This document shows, one piece after another, positions 1 through 10,525 of a stretch of 64,000 bases of DNA. The notes under the pieces were generated by a model. It saw only the letters and a list, made by a program, of their open reading frames with translations. It did no database searches and was not told the DNA's origin. The stretch is from contig OZ022243.1 in NCBI GenBank assembly GCA_963978895.1, positions 3,969,455-4,033,454 on the forward strand, in the 5' to 3' direction. This DNA is from Erpobdella octoculata. Taxonomy: Eukaryota > Annelida > Clitellata > Hirudinida > Erpobdellidae. How positions within the stretch are numbered: the stretch's first letter is position 1; the number at the start of each line of letters is the position of its first letter. Both the position numbers and the translations under genes were made by a program.

Positions 1-3000
1 AAAGAATGTTCCCTGGATCACTTCAAGAAACGAAGAAAATGGAACTATGTTTTGTCGACTTGATGTGCAATTCAGCAGTAAGTTAACATTTATTGATGAT
101 GATGATCTGTCCTGTACCTGTAAAGATTGGTCAGTTTAAAATTTCTTCGCAATGTTATAAGAGCATTGTTATTTGACGTAAGGTTTTTCTGTTTATACAT
201 TATAGATGCTGAGAGAATGTTTGAACATTGGAAGTTTTTTAAATGATTGACCACTACGAAAATTTAATAAAACTTAAACTTTGAAAACAACAATATATTT
301 CATTTTATTTTTTGAAGATAAATGTTTATGAATATTATTGTTAATGTCGTTTAAAATTAAAAAAAAGTAGAATCTGGTATGTTAATGTTGTACATTTTGT
401 TATATAATTAATTTTTACTTTACACGTGTAAAATTTTACTTTGCAGCAATTTTGGTTATTGGAAGTGGTAATCTGAAAATATATTTTGATGGTATCGAAC
501 AGAAACTTAAAAATTCCAACAGTTTTTCAAACGCAAGTTCTCTATTTATCCCTTCAACAATTCAGACAGTAGCTGCATTTGTAACCAATCCTAAAAGCAC
601 AGAAGAAATTGGATTTCTGGCTTGGTCTAAAAACAAACTTTTTAGAGCAGATGCATCAACGTGGAGGTGCTCTGGAAAAGTTCCGCAGTTTGCCGAGTGG
701 TACAGACCAAGATATTATAACCGGATAATTCAATTGTGGTCGGAGGCGAAGATTGTAGGCGACAATCGAAACAAATTTTCAAATCCTTGGAGTAAAGTAA
801 TAAAGAAACTGCCATATAAAGCACTTTGGATATCTTCACATTCTAACTCGAGAAAGAATCTTTATTGCAGACTTGATCTTCGGCATAGCGGTTAGTCTGT
901 TATTCTGGTTTTCTCGAGTTTATATTTACATTTTACATTTACGAAACACTTTTCTTTTTAAGAGATGGCCATTTCCGTGCCGGAAAAATCTCAATTATAC
1001 ATAGATGGAAAAAGTGTTAAATTGCATAAAAGTCTCCACTCAAGAGTTTTTGGCATGTTTGATATTTATGATTGGACCAGAACGCTTTCCATAAAAGTTC
1101 ACACGACCAAGGCCAATGCCGGTATACTCGTCTGGTCAGAAACAAACAAGAACCTCGTAGATCCAACTCTCTGGCGCTGCACGGCTTCTGAACCTCGTGT
1201 CGATTGGGTACAGCCAGGTTTCGATGCTTCTCATTGGCCCGTTTCAATAGAACTTCAAAAAAACCATTCAGATTTAAGTGGACATGTTATGGACAGCATG
1301 ATCTCTTCTGGCAGTACTGTTGTCATTTCACATGAATCAGGATATTTGACCAAGAATGTATTCTGTCAGTTGAGTCTTAAGTTTAAAGGTACTACAGCGA
1401 AATGTTAAAATTTGTAGTTCAAGATTTTAATTTGGTGGCTTTTGTAATCTATAGAAAATAATGACAAGAATCGGCTTAAACTAGTGTTTAATCTGAATTT
1501 ATATATAAAAAAAAAGAAGTGATGAAATTGAAAAATGTAATTATTCTACAGAAATGTGGATAACAGGAGACGATCTCATTGACGTATACGTGAATGGGGC
1601 ATTGCAACAACTCGAACATTCTAAAAACTGGAAATCAGCTGATCCCGTGACCATTCGGAGGGGAATCAGAACCATTGCTGTTTCAATGAAAAACAACCAC
1701 GGGAATGCAGGATTGTTATCTTGGTCATCAGACGGTCAATTCAATACTGATTCCAGATGGCATTGTACTGATAAAAATCCAGTAGGCAGCAGCTGGTACG
1801 AACCGAACTACGACCACACCGGTTGGCCGGCAGCAAAAGTCCTCGATCGAAAAAGCGACAAAGTGACGCCTTTCATGCCCGGTGCTAAATGGATATGGCC
1901 TTCCAGGGACAGGTTTTCAATTGGACCTGCTTATTGCAGACTGGATTTTATTGATCCAAGTTCGTACGATGCTATTAGGTACTACTTAGTTAATTAATGC
2001 AAGTGTTTTGCGTTACATGAGCCTGCGATATTTTCGTATGTGGAAAATAGAAGGTTTTCATTTAATGAAACATAATTTGAAAAAAATCATTAATACTACA
2101 AAACTATATGAAGTGAATATGCTTCTGATTTTGATGTTTTATTTGAGATTATTTTATAACAATTTTTTGCTAATTATCTCCATATTGATGTTTTCAGTTG
2201 GCTACTTTTTGGAGAAGAAGCTAGATTTAAGTAGAGATAAAAGTGAAAGTAAGTTAAAATCAGTTTTTATGTTTTTTATTTCAATTATTTACTAATTGTA
2301 TTTTATTTTCACATGAGACCATATTTTTTATAAAATTTAGAAAACTTATTTTCAAAGCATTAATAGCTTTTAATTTACATTACACACAGTTTGTCATTAA
2401 TTTATTCCAGTCCTACTCATAAGTGCCAGAGACTCCCTCAGCTTTTACGTAGATGGAAAGATCGTTAAGCTTAACAAACATCTATCGTGGAACGAAGCCG
2501 ACGCGGTTTACATCGAAAACCACGCCAAGAAAATAAGTGCAGAAGTTGAAGGCAGCTCGGAAACTCGTTGCGGACTGATCGGGTGGTCGGCGACCGGACT
2601 CTATTCGACCGATGATAGGTGGCGCTGCACAGATCGAACACCCGTCAACAATTGGACTCATCCAGACACGAAACTCGAGTCTTTCCGAAGAGCAGTTGTT
2701 CTCGAGTTTAACTCGAAAGACGCCTCAAACGAAGAAGAGGTGAGAGGCCTTCCAGCAGGAGCCGTGTGGATCGGCTTCCAGAACATGTCTGGGCCAACTT
2801 TGTATTGTACCCTGGATGTCAGAAGACACGGTGTTTAACCATGTTGCATTTTATTTGTTAATTTGTTTTTTATTTAATAATAATTTTTTTTTATTTAATA
2901 TTTATTTTATTCATTACTTCCAGTATTTAAAGTTGGCAGCAAAGCGGAGCTGGAAATATTCATAAACGGTACAAAAATAGTAACAAACTCCAGTGATGGT

Positions 3001-6000
3001 ATCACTGGTGAAGCTGTATCAATAGATACAAAACCTGGTAGGATGACTTTAGGAGTTCACATCCTCAACAACAAACATGGTCGCTCCACCACCCAGTTGA
3101 TCGGATCGTCTCCGGAGGGACTCTTGAACACCGGTCCGTCATGGCGTTGCACGGATATCTATCTGAGCGGATGGGAAGAGACTGATTTTTATCCTAAGGT
3201 TATACCCATAGCTGTGGTTAAGTCGAAGAAAAAGGTACTGAAATCAGATGACGTCATCCATGAAGTTTCTCCTCGCGCTGATTGGATCGGAGTGGATGAG
3301 CACACTTCTACTTTTGCCGATGAGGAGTTGTATTGTAGACTTGACTTAGATTATCAAGGTGGAAATTTTTGTTCGGTTCTAAGATGCCATTTTTTTTAGA
3401 CTTTTTGAAATTTTAAAATGATAATTTGATGCTAAAAATTCATATAAAGATATTCACAACTTATGAAGCTTTTTTTCTAAAGAAACAATTTACATTTTGA
3501 TTCTAAAGGTTTTGATTTGATGAATTTTATGAAGTTTTTAATTTGTATAAATAAAAGTCAATATGATTTTTTTTTCAGCATTTCATGAGATCATCTTTAA
3601 ATGTTTTTAAATTTCTTCTCCAGAAATGTTCATATACAGTGAAAGTGACGTAACGATCTACATAGATGGAAAGTTTCAAGAGCCGCACAAAACCACCGAC
3701 CGTAAATACTCTTCCTTTAAACTCCTAGTACCCAACTTGATCAAGACGCTTGTCATCTCTGTCAACTCAAACAATAGAACTGCTGATAACAAGGGTTTTT
3801 CAAGCTGGTCGATCAACGAGAATTTAAGAACGGACGATCGCAGATGGAGGTGTACGGATTCTCATCCTGGCCCACTGTGGCACGATCCTGCCCATCTTGA
3901 GCATGCCAGAAACTGGCCGGTTGCCAGGGGTAGTCCGATGGTCATCGACGGGGAGATCAAAAGCGAAGAAGGGAATGCCAAAGGAATCTGGATTATTCCG
4001 CATGGTTTCGATCCCAAGTCATCTTTTTTCTGTCGTTTGGATTTGTCGTATGCCAGTAAGTTTTTTCATTAATAACTCTAACTATAAATGTGTATGTATT
4101 ATACAGTGTGCTTTAGGTTAGGGTTAGGGTATGTGTGAGTGTGTGCGTACGTGCGCGTGTGTGTGTGCGTGCATACGTGGATGCATGTGTGTTTGTGTGT
4201 GCGTGTGTGGGAAATGACAAGACTATTGAGTGAGCTTTTCTGCTCAATAATGAATGGAAACTATGTGCATATGTTCGAGCAAATATCTCTTGAAGCACTA
4301 TTTACTTCATTATGTAATTTCTTCATTGTGTTGTGATAAGAAAAAAACAGATTATATGAATATTCTTTAAAAAGTTTAAAATTTTTTAATTCTCCACTTT
4401 GTTTCATCGTTCGTAGGTGCGATTGTAACCGGAGAGAAGGAGATGACAATGTACGTCGATGGAAAAAAAGTTCCTCTGTCTGCCTGGAATAACTGGGAGG
4501 TCGGAGAAAGTATCGAACTGTATCACTGGACTCAAGTACTTGCAGTTAACGTTACGAATAAAAATGGACACAAGGGATTTTTGATTTGGTCGTATGAAAA
4601 GAAGTTCAGAAGTCAAGCTCACAGGTTGGTTGATTGGTTGGATGTTTGTTTTGAATTTTATATTTAATCTGATTGGTTGGTTTGAAAATTTTACATATAG
4701 TGTTTTTTATTTTATTTAATTGATAATTTGTAAACAATAGTATACGTAACAGTTGTTCAAATCCTAATAATAGATAACTTTAATTTAATTTTTTTTCCTA
4801 GATTTTTTTAAAATAATTAAACTATCAAATTCAGGTGGCATTGTACCGGTAGCTTTCCGGGGACTGGGTGGTATGACCTTGACTTCGATTCCTCCGAATG
4901 GTCTCGCGAAAATGTCGTAACGAACGAAATACCGACCGAGAAGAATTCTATTTTACTTGGAGTTCCCAGAAAAGCTTCATGGATATGGAACTCCGATCAT
5001 TCTCTGGAAAGCATCTACTGTAGATTGGATATGAGAACGATAGGTCATTTTTTATTTCTTGGCTTTTGAGTTGAGTTAAGGGGGAGATGAGAGTTTGTGA
5101 TTCTGAGCAAGTGCTGTGTGCTAGTTTTAAATTACTTTTTTGTTGACGCGTTTTAAACTAGCTACTAAGTCGCTATAAATCAAAAACAAATGACAAAGAG
5201 GTCGATGTTATATGTTATTCTGTATGTTTGAATATGTATCAATAAATTTAAATGTAAAATGATGATTTTATGAATAGAAATTTTAGTATAAACAACTTGA
5301 GTAAATATTATGTATGCAATAAGCCTGTCATTTTTTTCTTATCTAAAATCACCTGAATAACTTAGTATTTGTTATATGTAAATTAGTGTTTGTTATATGT
5401 AACAGTGTTTGTTATATGTAAATTAGTGTTTGTTATATGTAAATTAGTGTTTGTTATATGTAAATTAGTGTTTGTTATATGTAAATTAGTGTTTGTTATA
5501 TGTAAATTAGTGTTTGTTATATGTAAATTAGTGTTTTTTATATGTAAATTAGTGTTTGTTATATGTAAATTAGTGTTTGTTATATGTAAATTAGTGTTTG
5601 TTATATGTAAATTAGTGTTTGTTATATGTAAATTAGTGTTTGTTATATGTAAATTAGTGTTTATTAATTATACGTAAATTATCTTTCCAGGTTTGTTGGT
5701 TAGTGCGGATGACGAACTGTCACTTTACGTGGACGGGAAAAACCAGCCACTGGAGTTCGGACGCACGGCCGAATACGCAGAAGAAGTGAAAATTCCTTAC
5801 AACTTCCGGAGCATCTGCGCGGCAGTCACGAATGTCGCCGGGCTCGGAGGATTCGTTGCTTGGTCGAAAGATGAAAAACTCAACAGCTCTTCGCGCAACT
5901 GGTTGTGCACATCGAAACCCGTTCCGTTTTCGCAGCTGATCCGTCCTCCGATGTACGATTCCGGTCGGTGGCCGAGAGCCGTGGAAGTCGGATGGAATCG

Positions 6001-9000
6001 ACCCGTCGCTGATCTGGAAGAGGAAAATCCTTGGAGGAACGTACGAGTGGAAAACATCCCTTCCGGTTCTGCGTGGATCTGGGCTGCCGATTACACCGGT
6101 GAAACAAAGAAAGTATATTGCTGCTTCAATGGAAATCTCAAGAACATATCTTCAGGTTGTGTGTGATGTTATAAAGCAACAATCGCTTAGCAAAATTAAA
6201 ATGAATAGAAATCATTGAGAAGCATTAAAAGCTTGTACAAATAATTGTTTATCCTCAATTTCACCGTTCACAACAGGACTAGAAAACAAGACCATCCAGA
6301 AGGGAAAAAGCCACGTGTTCGTCCGATCGAAAGACTCCCTCGTGAACGATGGGAAATCACCCGACGTCAAACGCTACGACCAATCCCAAGATCCGCATTG
6401 TTATTCATTTATTTTTGCGATTGATGAAATTAAAAAAACATTTAATCTATAATGAATTATAATTTTTAAAATTTATAAAAAATCATGTTTTAGAAATGTG
6501 TTTGTTTGTTCCAAACACGTCTTCAGTTTATGTGTGAATTATTTTTAAACTGCGTATCATGGTATCTGTACTTTTCTTCTAGATAAGAACTATCTGGTCA
6601 AGATGAGATCTGCTATTAATAAGAAGAACAAGTTCATAAAGAGTGTGTATATTATGGTTATTTATAAAGAATGGGTATATTATGATTATTTATAAAGAGT
6701 GGGCATATTATGATTATTTATAAAGAGTGGGTATATTATGATATTTATAAAAAGTGGGTATATTATGATTATTAGTAAAGAGTGGGTATATTGTGATTAT
6801 TTATAAAGAATAGGTATATTATGGTTATTTATAAAGAGTGGATATATTATGATTATTTATAAAGAGTCGATATATTATGATTATTTATATGAAAGTGGGT
6901 GTATTACGAATATAGAAAAAGCAACTTTTGAGACTTCATTACATTTGAACTTCAGTTAACGATGGCAGAATTAATTTAATGTTGAATCAATTAATTAATT
7001 TTATTTTATTTCAACAAGATGGTTTTAAAAACATCACTCAATGTTCCATCAGTAAATGAAGCTAAGGATACAACTGGAAAACCCGTCATTGGAGAAACTC
7101 CGGAAATCCCGACCCGACCACCGACCAGTCGTTTGATTGCAGCCACCCGAGAGCCGTACGACGATTCTGTACCCGCGGGGGGCCAAATCGATCATCCGGT
7201 CGAGTATTTCGAGGATCTGATCAAGATACTGGAAGGGTACAAGTCGTCGATACCCGAGCCGTCGTTCTGCTCGTACCTGTGCGAGACGTGCGCCAAGATA
7301 AAAATGTGGAAGGCGACATCGACAACAACAGAACCGGAGAAGGGTTTGCTGTGAAATGATGAAATAAAATAAATTTTTTTTTGGTAAATGCATAAAATAA
7401 TTAGTGCGTATGGAGTACGGTTCTGCAAAGTTACAAGCAAAATGCGTATCACAGATGAACGCGAGTAGAGCAGAATTTGTATTATTACGTTACCAAATGG
7501 TGTAATTTATTAAAATTTTACTCATAATAGATTAACTTCTGATTAAAACAATTCATTTTTAGTAATGTTGAGTTGTATGTTTAACTTCTGACTGATGATA
7601 TTTTTTTATTGATATTATTATTGATAAAAATCTTACTCAGAACAATTGAAGATTGAAAAAAAAAATCTAGATTTTAACATAATTTATGTAAATATGATTT
7701 TTAACTCGTATATGAGGTTATCTTGGAGTGTTTTATTAAACGATTTTTTATTTTACTCTCACAACAGCAGTTGAGCCATGCACTACAGACAAAGAAGGCA
7801 ACTGCATTCTGCCTGCCGATACAGGTCCGACTAATACAGCGAGATCAAGTTTCTCGAAATCCGGTTTCGAACGTTTCTCTTCGGCAGTTCCCGATCACAA
7901 ATTTGATTCTACAGAGGAGATGAAATCTTCAACTGGAACTGACGGATCGGAACTCGATCCAACTGGAAGCTTTACGACTTACTCCGAACGAACTGAGCTC
8001 GACGATTTCAACGTTACGGTGACCGATGTTACGGTGCCTGATGTTACGGTGCCCGATGTTACGGTGCCCGATTTTACGGTGCCCAATGTTACGGTGCCCA
8101 GTCTTACGGTGCCAGGTACGGTGCCCGATGTTATGGTGCCCGATCTTATGGTACACGATTTTACGGTGCCCAATTTTACGGTGCCCGATTTTCTGGTGCC
8201 CGATTTTCCGGATTCTTCGGAGGGTACCACAACGTTTCAACCGATCGAACAAAGCACTTCGTTTGTCGGTTTTGAAATTACCGCAGGCTCATCGAAAAGA
8301 ATTGGTTTTTCAGAAAGTTTGAACGCGGCACAGGAAACGGTACAAACGGAACCAACTCAGCAGCCAGAAGCAACTCAAGAAGTCACTGACGATTCCAAGA
8401 CTTATTCATCCGAATCAGAAGCAACATCTCGATTAAATGTCTTCCAAAAAACTACTAACAGTTCTCAACTTTTCGAATCGGAACCGAATCCGGAATTAGA
8501 AGCGACCGAGACAAATCCTCAAGATGTCGTTTTGATTCAACCGTTTTTAATCAAATCAACGCAACAGACGAGATCAACGACAACAGTCGATGATTTCATC
8601 TCTCGATCAACTCTAGAACTTTCGTCTCAGCTCGGCGAATCAACTTTTAAAGAACGTCCAGTTGACGTCGTCGGTGGATCGGTTGCTGGATCATCTCGAG
8701 TGGAAGGTTCAATTCCCTCCATCGTATCTCCTGCTATGATTATTCTGGACAATACCTACACAGTATTTAATGGTATAAGTAATTTAATCATTTCAGTAAA
8801 AAATAAATAAATTTCTGCTTTCCATTCCCATCGTATCTCCTGCTATGATTATGCCGGACAATACCTACACAGTATTTAATGGTAAAAGTAATTTAATCAT
8901 TTAAGTAAAAAAATAAATAAATTTCTGCTTTCCATTTCCATAACCGAGGTTACTTTTAAGTGGCATATATTCTATGGAACTTGGAATTTTTAGAAAGCTG

Positions 9001-10525
9001 GTAACTTAAGGCAAATATTCAGTAAAGAGCAAAGTCTTTGAAGCCTCTATTTAATTTATTGATTTATTTAATTTATTGATTAATTTATTTATTTATTTTT
9101 TTATTGATTTAGTTCTTTATTTAATTTAATGATTTATTTCTGTATTTAATTTATTTTAATTTAATTTATTTCTTAATTTAAATCTCACTATCTGTCATTC
9201 AAGTAAGTCGCGGTTTTTATTTTCAGAATTGTTGATAGGAGGAAAATCGATTAACGGATTGTACGTCAATGGGAAGAGGTTCAAAATGGCTCCAAAATCT
9301 AGCTGGAGATGGGCGAAGCATATGCTCTTGTACGTAAACGTGCGCTCGATCGCCATCGCACTGAAAGAAAACTCCAGAGGGTTTCACGGCCTGACCGCCT
9401 GGTCCGAGAGCGGACAGTTTGACACCAACGGCTGCAAGTGGCACTGCACCTACAAATGTCCTCTGGGATGGCATTCGGACAAATTTGACCCCGGGCGCCT
9501 TCCACTGGCTCACATCATCGGCAAGAACGTGATGAACAGCTCTACGAATGAAGCTTGGTTCTATGAAATACCTGAAAGGGCCAACATCATTTGGGCTTCT
9601 GATAGGCCTTCAGATGCAGCTGGGCCTTACAAAGTTTATTGTTTTTTCAACACAAGTTGGTTTATTAATTTTTTTATTATTATTATTATTTTTATTATTT
9701 TTTATTTTTATTATTTGTGGTACACAATTGTTTCAAAAATGACCTGCCATTTTATGACCAATTATTAGCAAAATGCATGACAGTTGACTTTTTTTCTTTA
9801 AATTTCAGATGAAAAGCCCCATCTCAACAAAGAAAGTTAGCTTTATTTTTATATTTCCGCTTAAACTCGGCGACGATTTAAGCTAATTTGGAGAGAATGA
9901 AAAACAGTTGTTTCTGGTACTCATAGTTTGTATGCGTACCAATCCAGATTACTTTCAAGAGTTTCCTTTCAAAAAACATCAGAGTTATTTGATTAGAATG
10001 AACAAACTTGTGCCGAAACATTTCGCTAAGGCATTTCCTCTAAGGGAGTGTCATTTAGATGTTGAATATATGCATTCAAGATTCTAATTTAGCGATTTTT
10101 TAATCGTTTTTCAGCATTGTACATAACTGCAGACGATAAATTCTTCTTGTACATAAATGGAGAGCAAGTCAGGCTTCCGAACTGGCGCCAGTGGAATAAA
10201 TTCGACAAAATCGACGTCGACGCAAACGTCAAGACGCTAGCCGTCAGGGTCGGGAACGAGTTAGACGACGACGATAGAGGACTGATGGTGTGGTCGTCGA
10301 GCGGAAGATTCAACACGGACGATGTCAGATGGAAGTGTACGTCTATCAACCAGACCGCTAGATGGTTCACGCCTTCGTTTTCTGCCGACAGGTGGCCCGT
10401 CGCTAAGATACGTAGCAGAAAAAAGAAATTTTCGAACAGCTTCTACCGTCAGTTTGACGGACGACCAAAATGGATTTGGTCGAAAATGGATGACAGTCCG
10501 CAGGCGTTCTGTAGGATCGATGTTG
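1..10525 (+). CDS. Large multi-exon gene for a tandem-repeat (about 140 aa domain) protein, 5' end outside window
   Basis: I do not recognise this gene as a named one. Ten complete copies and one truncated copy of a domain follow one another. Each has an N-terminal Y-x-D/N-G-K stretch, a central GxxxWS, a W-[RHK]-C-T motif, a WxxPxxD...WPxA stretch and a C-terminal A-W-I-W...YCRLD motif. Domain exons: 2-77 (end only), 447-890, 963-1388, 1552-1959, 2411-2830, 2924-3358, 3624-4055, 4417-4624 plus 4835-5043, 5691-6155, 9227-9655, 10115-10525. All begin and end in phase 1, so exons could be added or skipped without frameshift. Two Cys per copy suggest one disulfide each. The beta-rich pattern resembles a galactose-binding-like (jelly-roll) fold, and a secreted or surface role is plausible; both are inference. 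A possible terminal exon is 10993-11009 (after ag, reads DQCKA then TGA). The link across 6,277-7,019 is unresolved, so this could be two genes. Confidence 0.72.
2198..2248 (+). CDS. 51-nt symmetric linker exon of the repeat gene
   Basis: Between a ttttcag acceptor and a gtaagt donor lies a 51-nt open stretch in phase 1-1, giving 17 charged residues (GYFLEKK...DKSE). It sits between the domain exons at 1552-1959 and 2411-2830 and keeps their frame. It probably encodes a short hydrophilic spacer between domains, and may be alternatively used. The call rests on splice signals and phase only. Confidence 0.5.
4417..5043 (+). CDS. Repeat domain split by an internal intron
   Basis: This is the only copy of the repeated domain encoded by two exons. 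The first part is 4417-4624, ending in phase 2 inside the codon for the Arg before W-H-C-T. The second is 4835-5043 and holds W-H-C-T through Y-C-R-L-D. The split falls exactly at the conserved W-x-C-T motif. The outer boundaries are phase 1, like every other copy. The 210-bp intron is AT-rich. An intron gained into one unit is the simplest explanation, because all neighbours lack it. Confidence 0.65.
5367..5670 (+). repeat. 21-bp minisatellite inside an intron
   Basis: About 14 near-perfect copies of a 21-bp unit (GTGTTTGTTATATGTAAATT plus A) lie between the domain exons at 4835-5043 and 5691-6155. Because 21 is divisible by three, the array stays open and reads as a VFVICKL heptapeptide repeat. 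It has no splice support and ends just before the next acceptor, so I treat it as intronic. Confidence 0.85.
6277..6452 (+). CDS. Possible end exon (or internal exon) of the first half of the repeat gene
   Basis: After an acceptor (caacag) at 6275-6276 a phase 1 frame runs from GLENKTIQKG to a TAA at 6450-6452. The first 120 bases have gene-like composition; after about 6,399 the sequence turns AT-rich. Either this is the terminal exon, or it stops at a weak gttatt donor after 6399 and continues to a small exon at 6583-6642 (acceptor ttcttctag, donor gtgtgt). The next good exon, at 7019, is in phase 0, which does not fit either chain. Confidence 0.35.
6640..6900 (+). repeat. 27-28 bp AT-rich tandem repeat
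   Basis: About nine diverged copies of a unit containing GTGGGTATATTATGATTATT followed by TATAAAGA. It lies between candidate exons of the repeat gene and has no sustained reading frame. No transposon ends are visible. Confidence 0.8.
7019..7343 (+). CDS. Exon or gene start, Pro/Thr-rich with Cys cluster
   Basis: Reads MVLKTSLNVPSVNEAKDTTG and on to a conserved-looking C-terminal stretch PSFCSYLCETCAKIKMW with three Cys, ending in phase 1 at a GT after 7343 (the open frame continues to TGA at 7352-7354 if unspliced). An AG lies directly before the ATG, so it may be an internal phase 0 exon; alternatively the ATG has a good start context (A at -3, G at +4) and may begin a second gene that shares the repeat domains at 9227-10525. 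Its phase 1 end matches the next exon at 7768. The composition is much more GC-rich than the surrounding introns, which supports coding. Confidence 0.5.
7768..8772 (+). CDS. Long Ser/Thr-rich exon with a VTVPD pentapeptide repeat
   Basis: A 1,005-nt exon, phase 1 at both ends (acceptor acaacag, donor gtataagt). It begins AVEPCTTDKEGNC, then at about 8,010-8,205 carries some 13 copies of a five-residue unit, V-T-V-P-D with variants FTVPN, LTVPG, VMVPD and FLVPD. The rest is rich in Ser, Thr, Glu and Gln, with little hydrophobic content. Such a segment would be extended and is a likely O-glycosylated stalk or elastic spacer between folded domains; this role is inference. The repeat is a 15-bp DNA minisatellite on the coding frame, so copy number may vary between individuals. 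I see no known domain. Confidence 0.6.
8717..8938 (+). repeat. 109-bp tandem duplication spanning an exon end and its splice donor
   Basis: The last 56 bases of the 7768-8772 exon, its donor and about 50 bases of intron are repeated immediately downstream at an offset of 109 bp. The copies share TCGTATCTCCTGCTATGATT at 8722 and 8831. The second copy carries a few substitutions, including the donor region (gtaaaagt instead of gtataagt). Confidence 0.8.
9041..9185 (+). repeat. TTTA/ATTGATT low-complexity repeat
   Basis: Degenerate runs of TTATTTAATTTATTGATT. A near-identical tract lies at 12,470-12,650 in the neighbouring gene. It has no coding potential. Confidence 0.7.
9809..9835 (+). CDS. 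27-nt symmetric micro-exon of the repeat gene
   Basis: Between an aatttcag acceptor and a gttagc donor, 27 nt in phase 1-1 encode (D/N)EKPHLNKE. It lies between domain exons 9227-9655 and 10115-10525. It resembles the linker exon at 2198-2248 in being short, charged and frame-neutral. Confidence 0.4.

Noticed and set aside
4113..4336. His/Thr and Val-Cys rich frames near a GT-rich tract
   Set aside because: They come from a (GTGC/GTGT) low-complexity stretch next to a short telomere-like run within an intron.
5367..5670. Possible CRISPR-like array or coding VFVICKL repeat
   Set aside because: The units are contiguous with no spacers, and the array is intronic. This is a plain minisatellite in a eukaryotic gene.
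7929..8322. Frames overlapping the VTVPD repeat on other frames and strand
   Set aside because: The 15-bp repeat keeps all frames open. Only the plus frame continues with balanced composition and clean splice boundaries on both sides.
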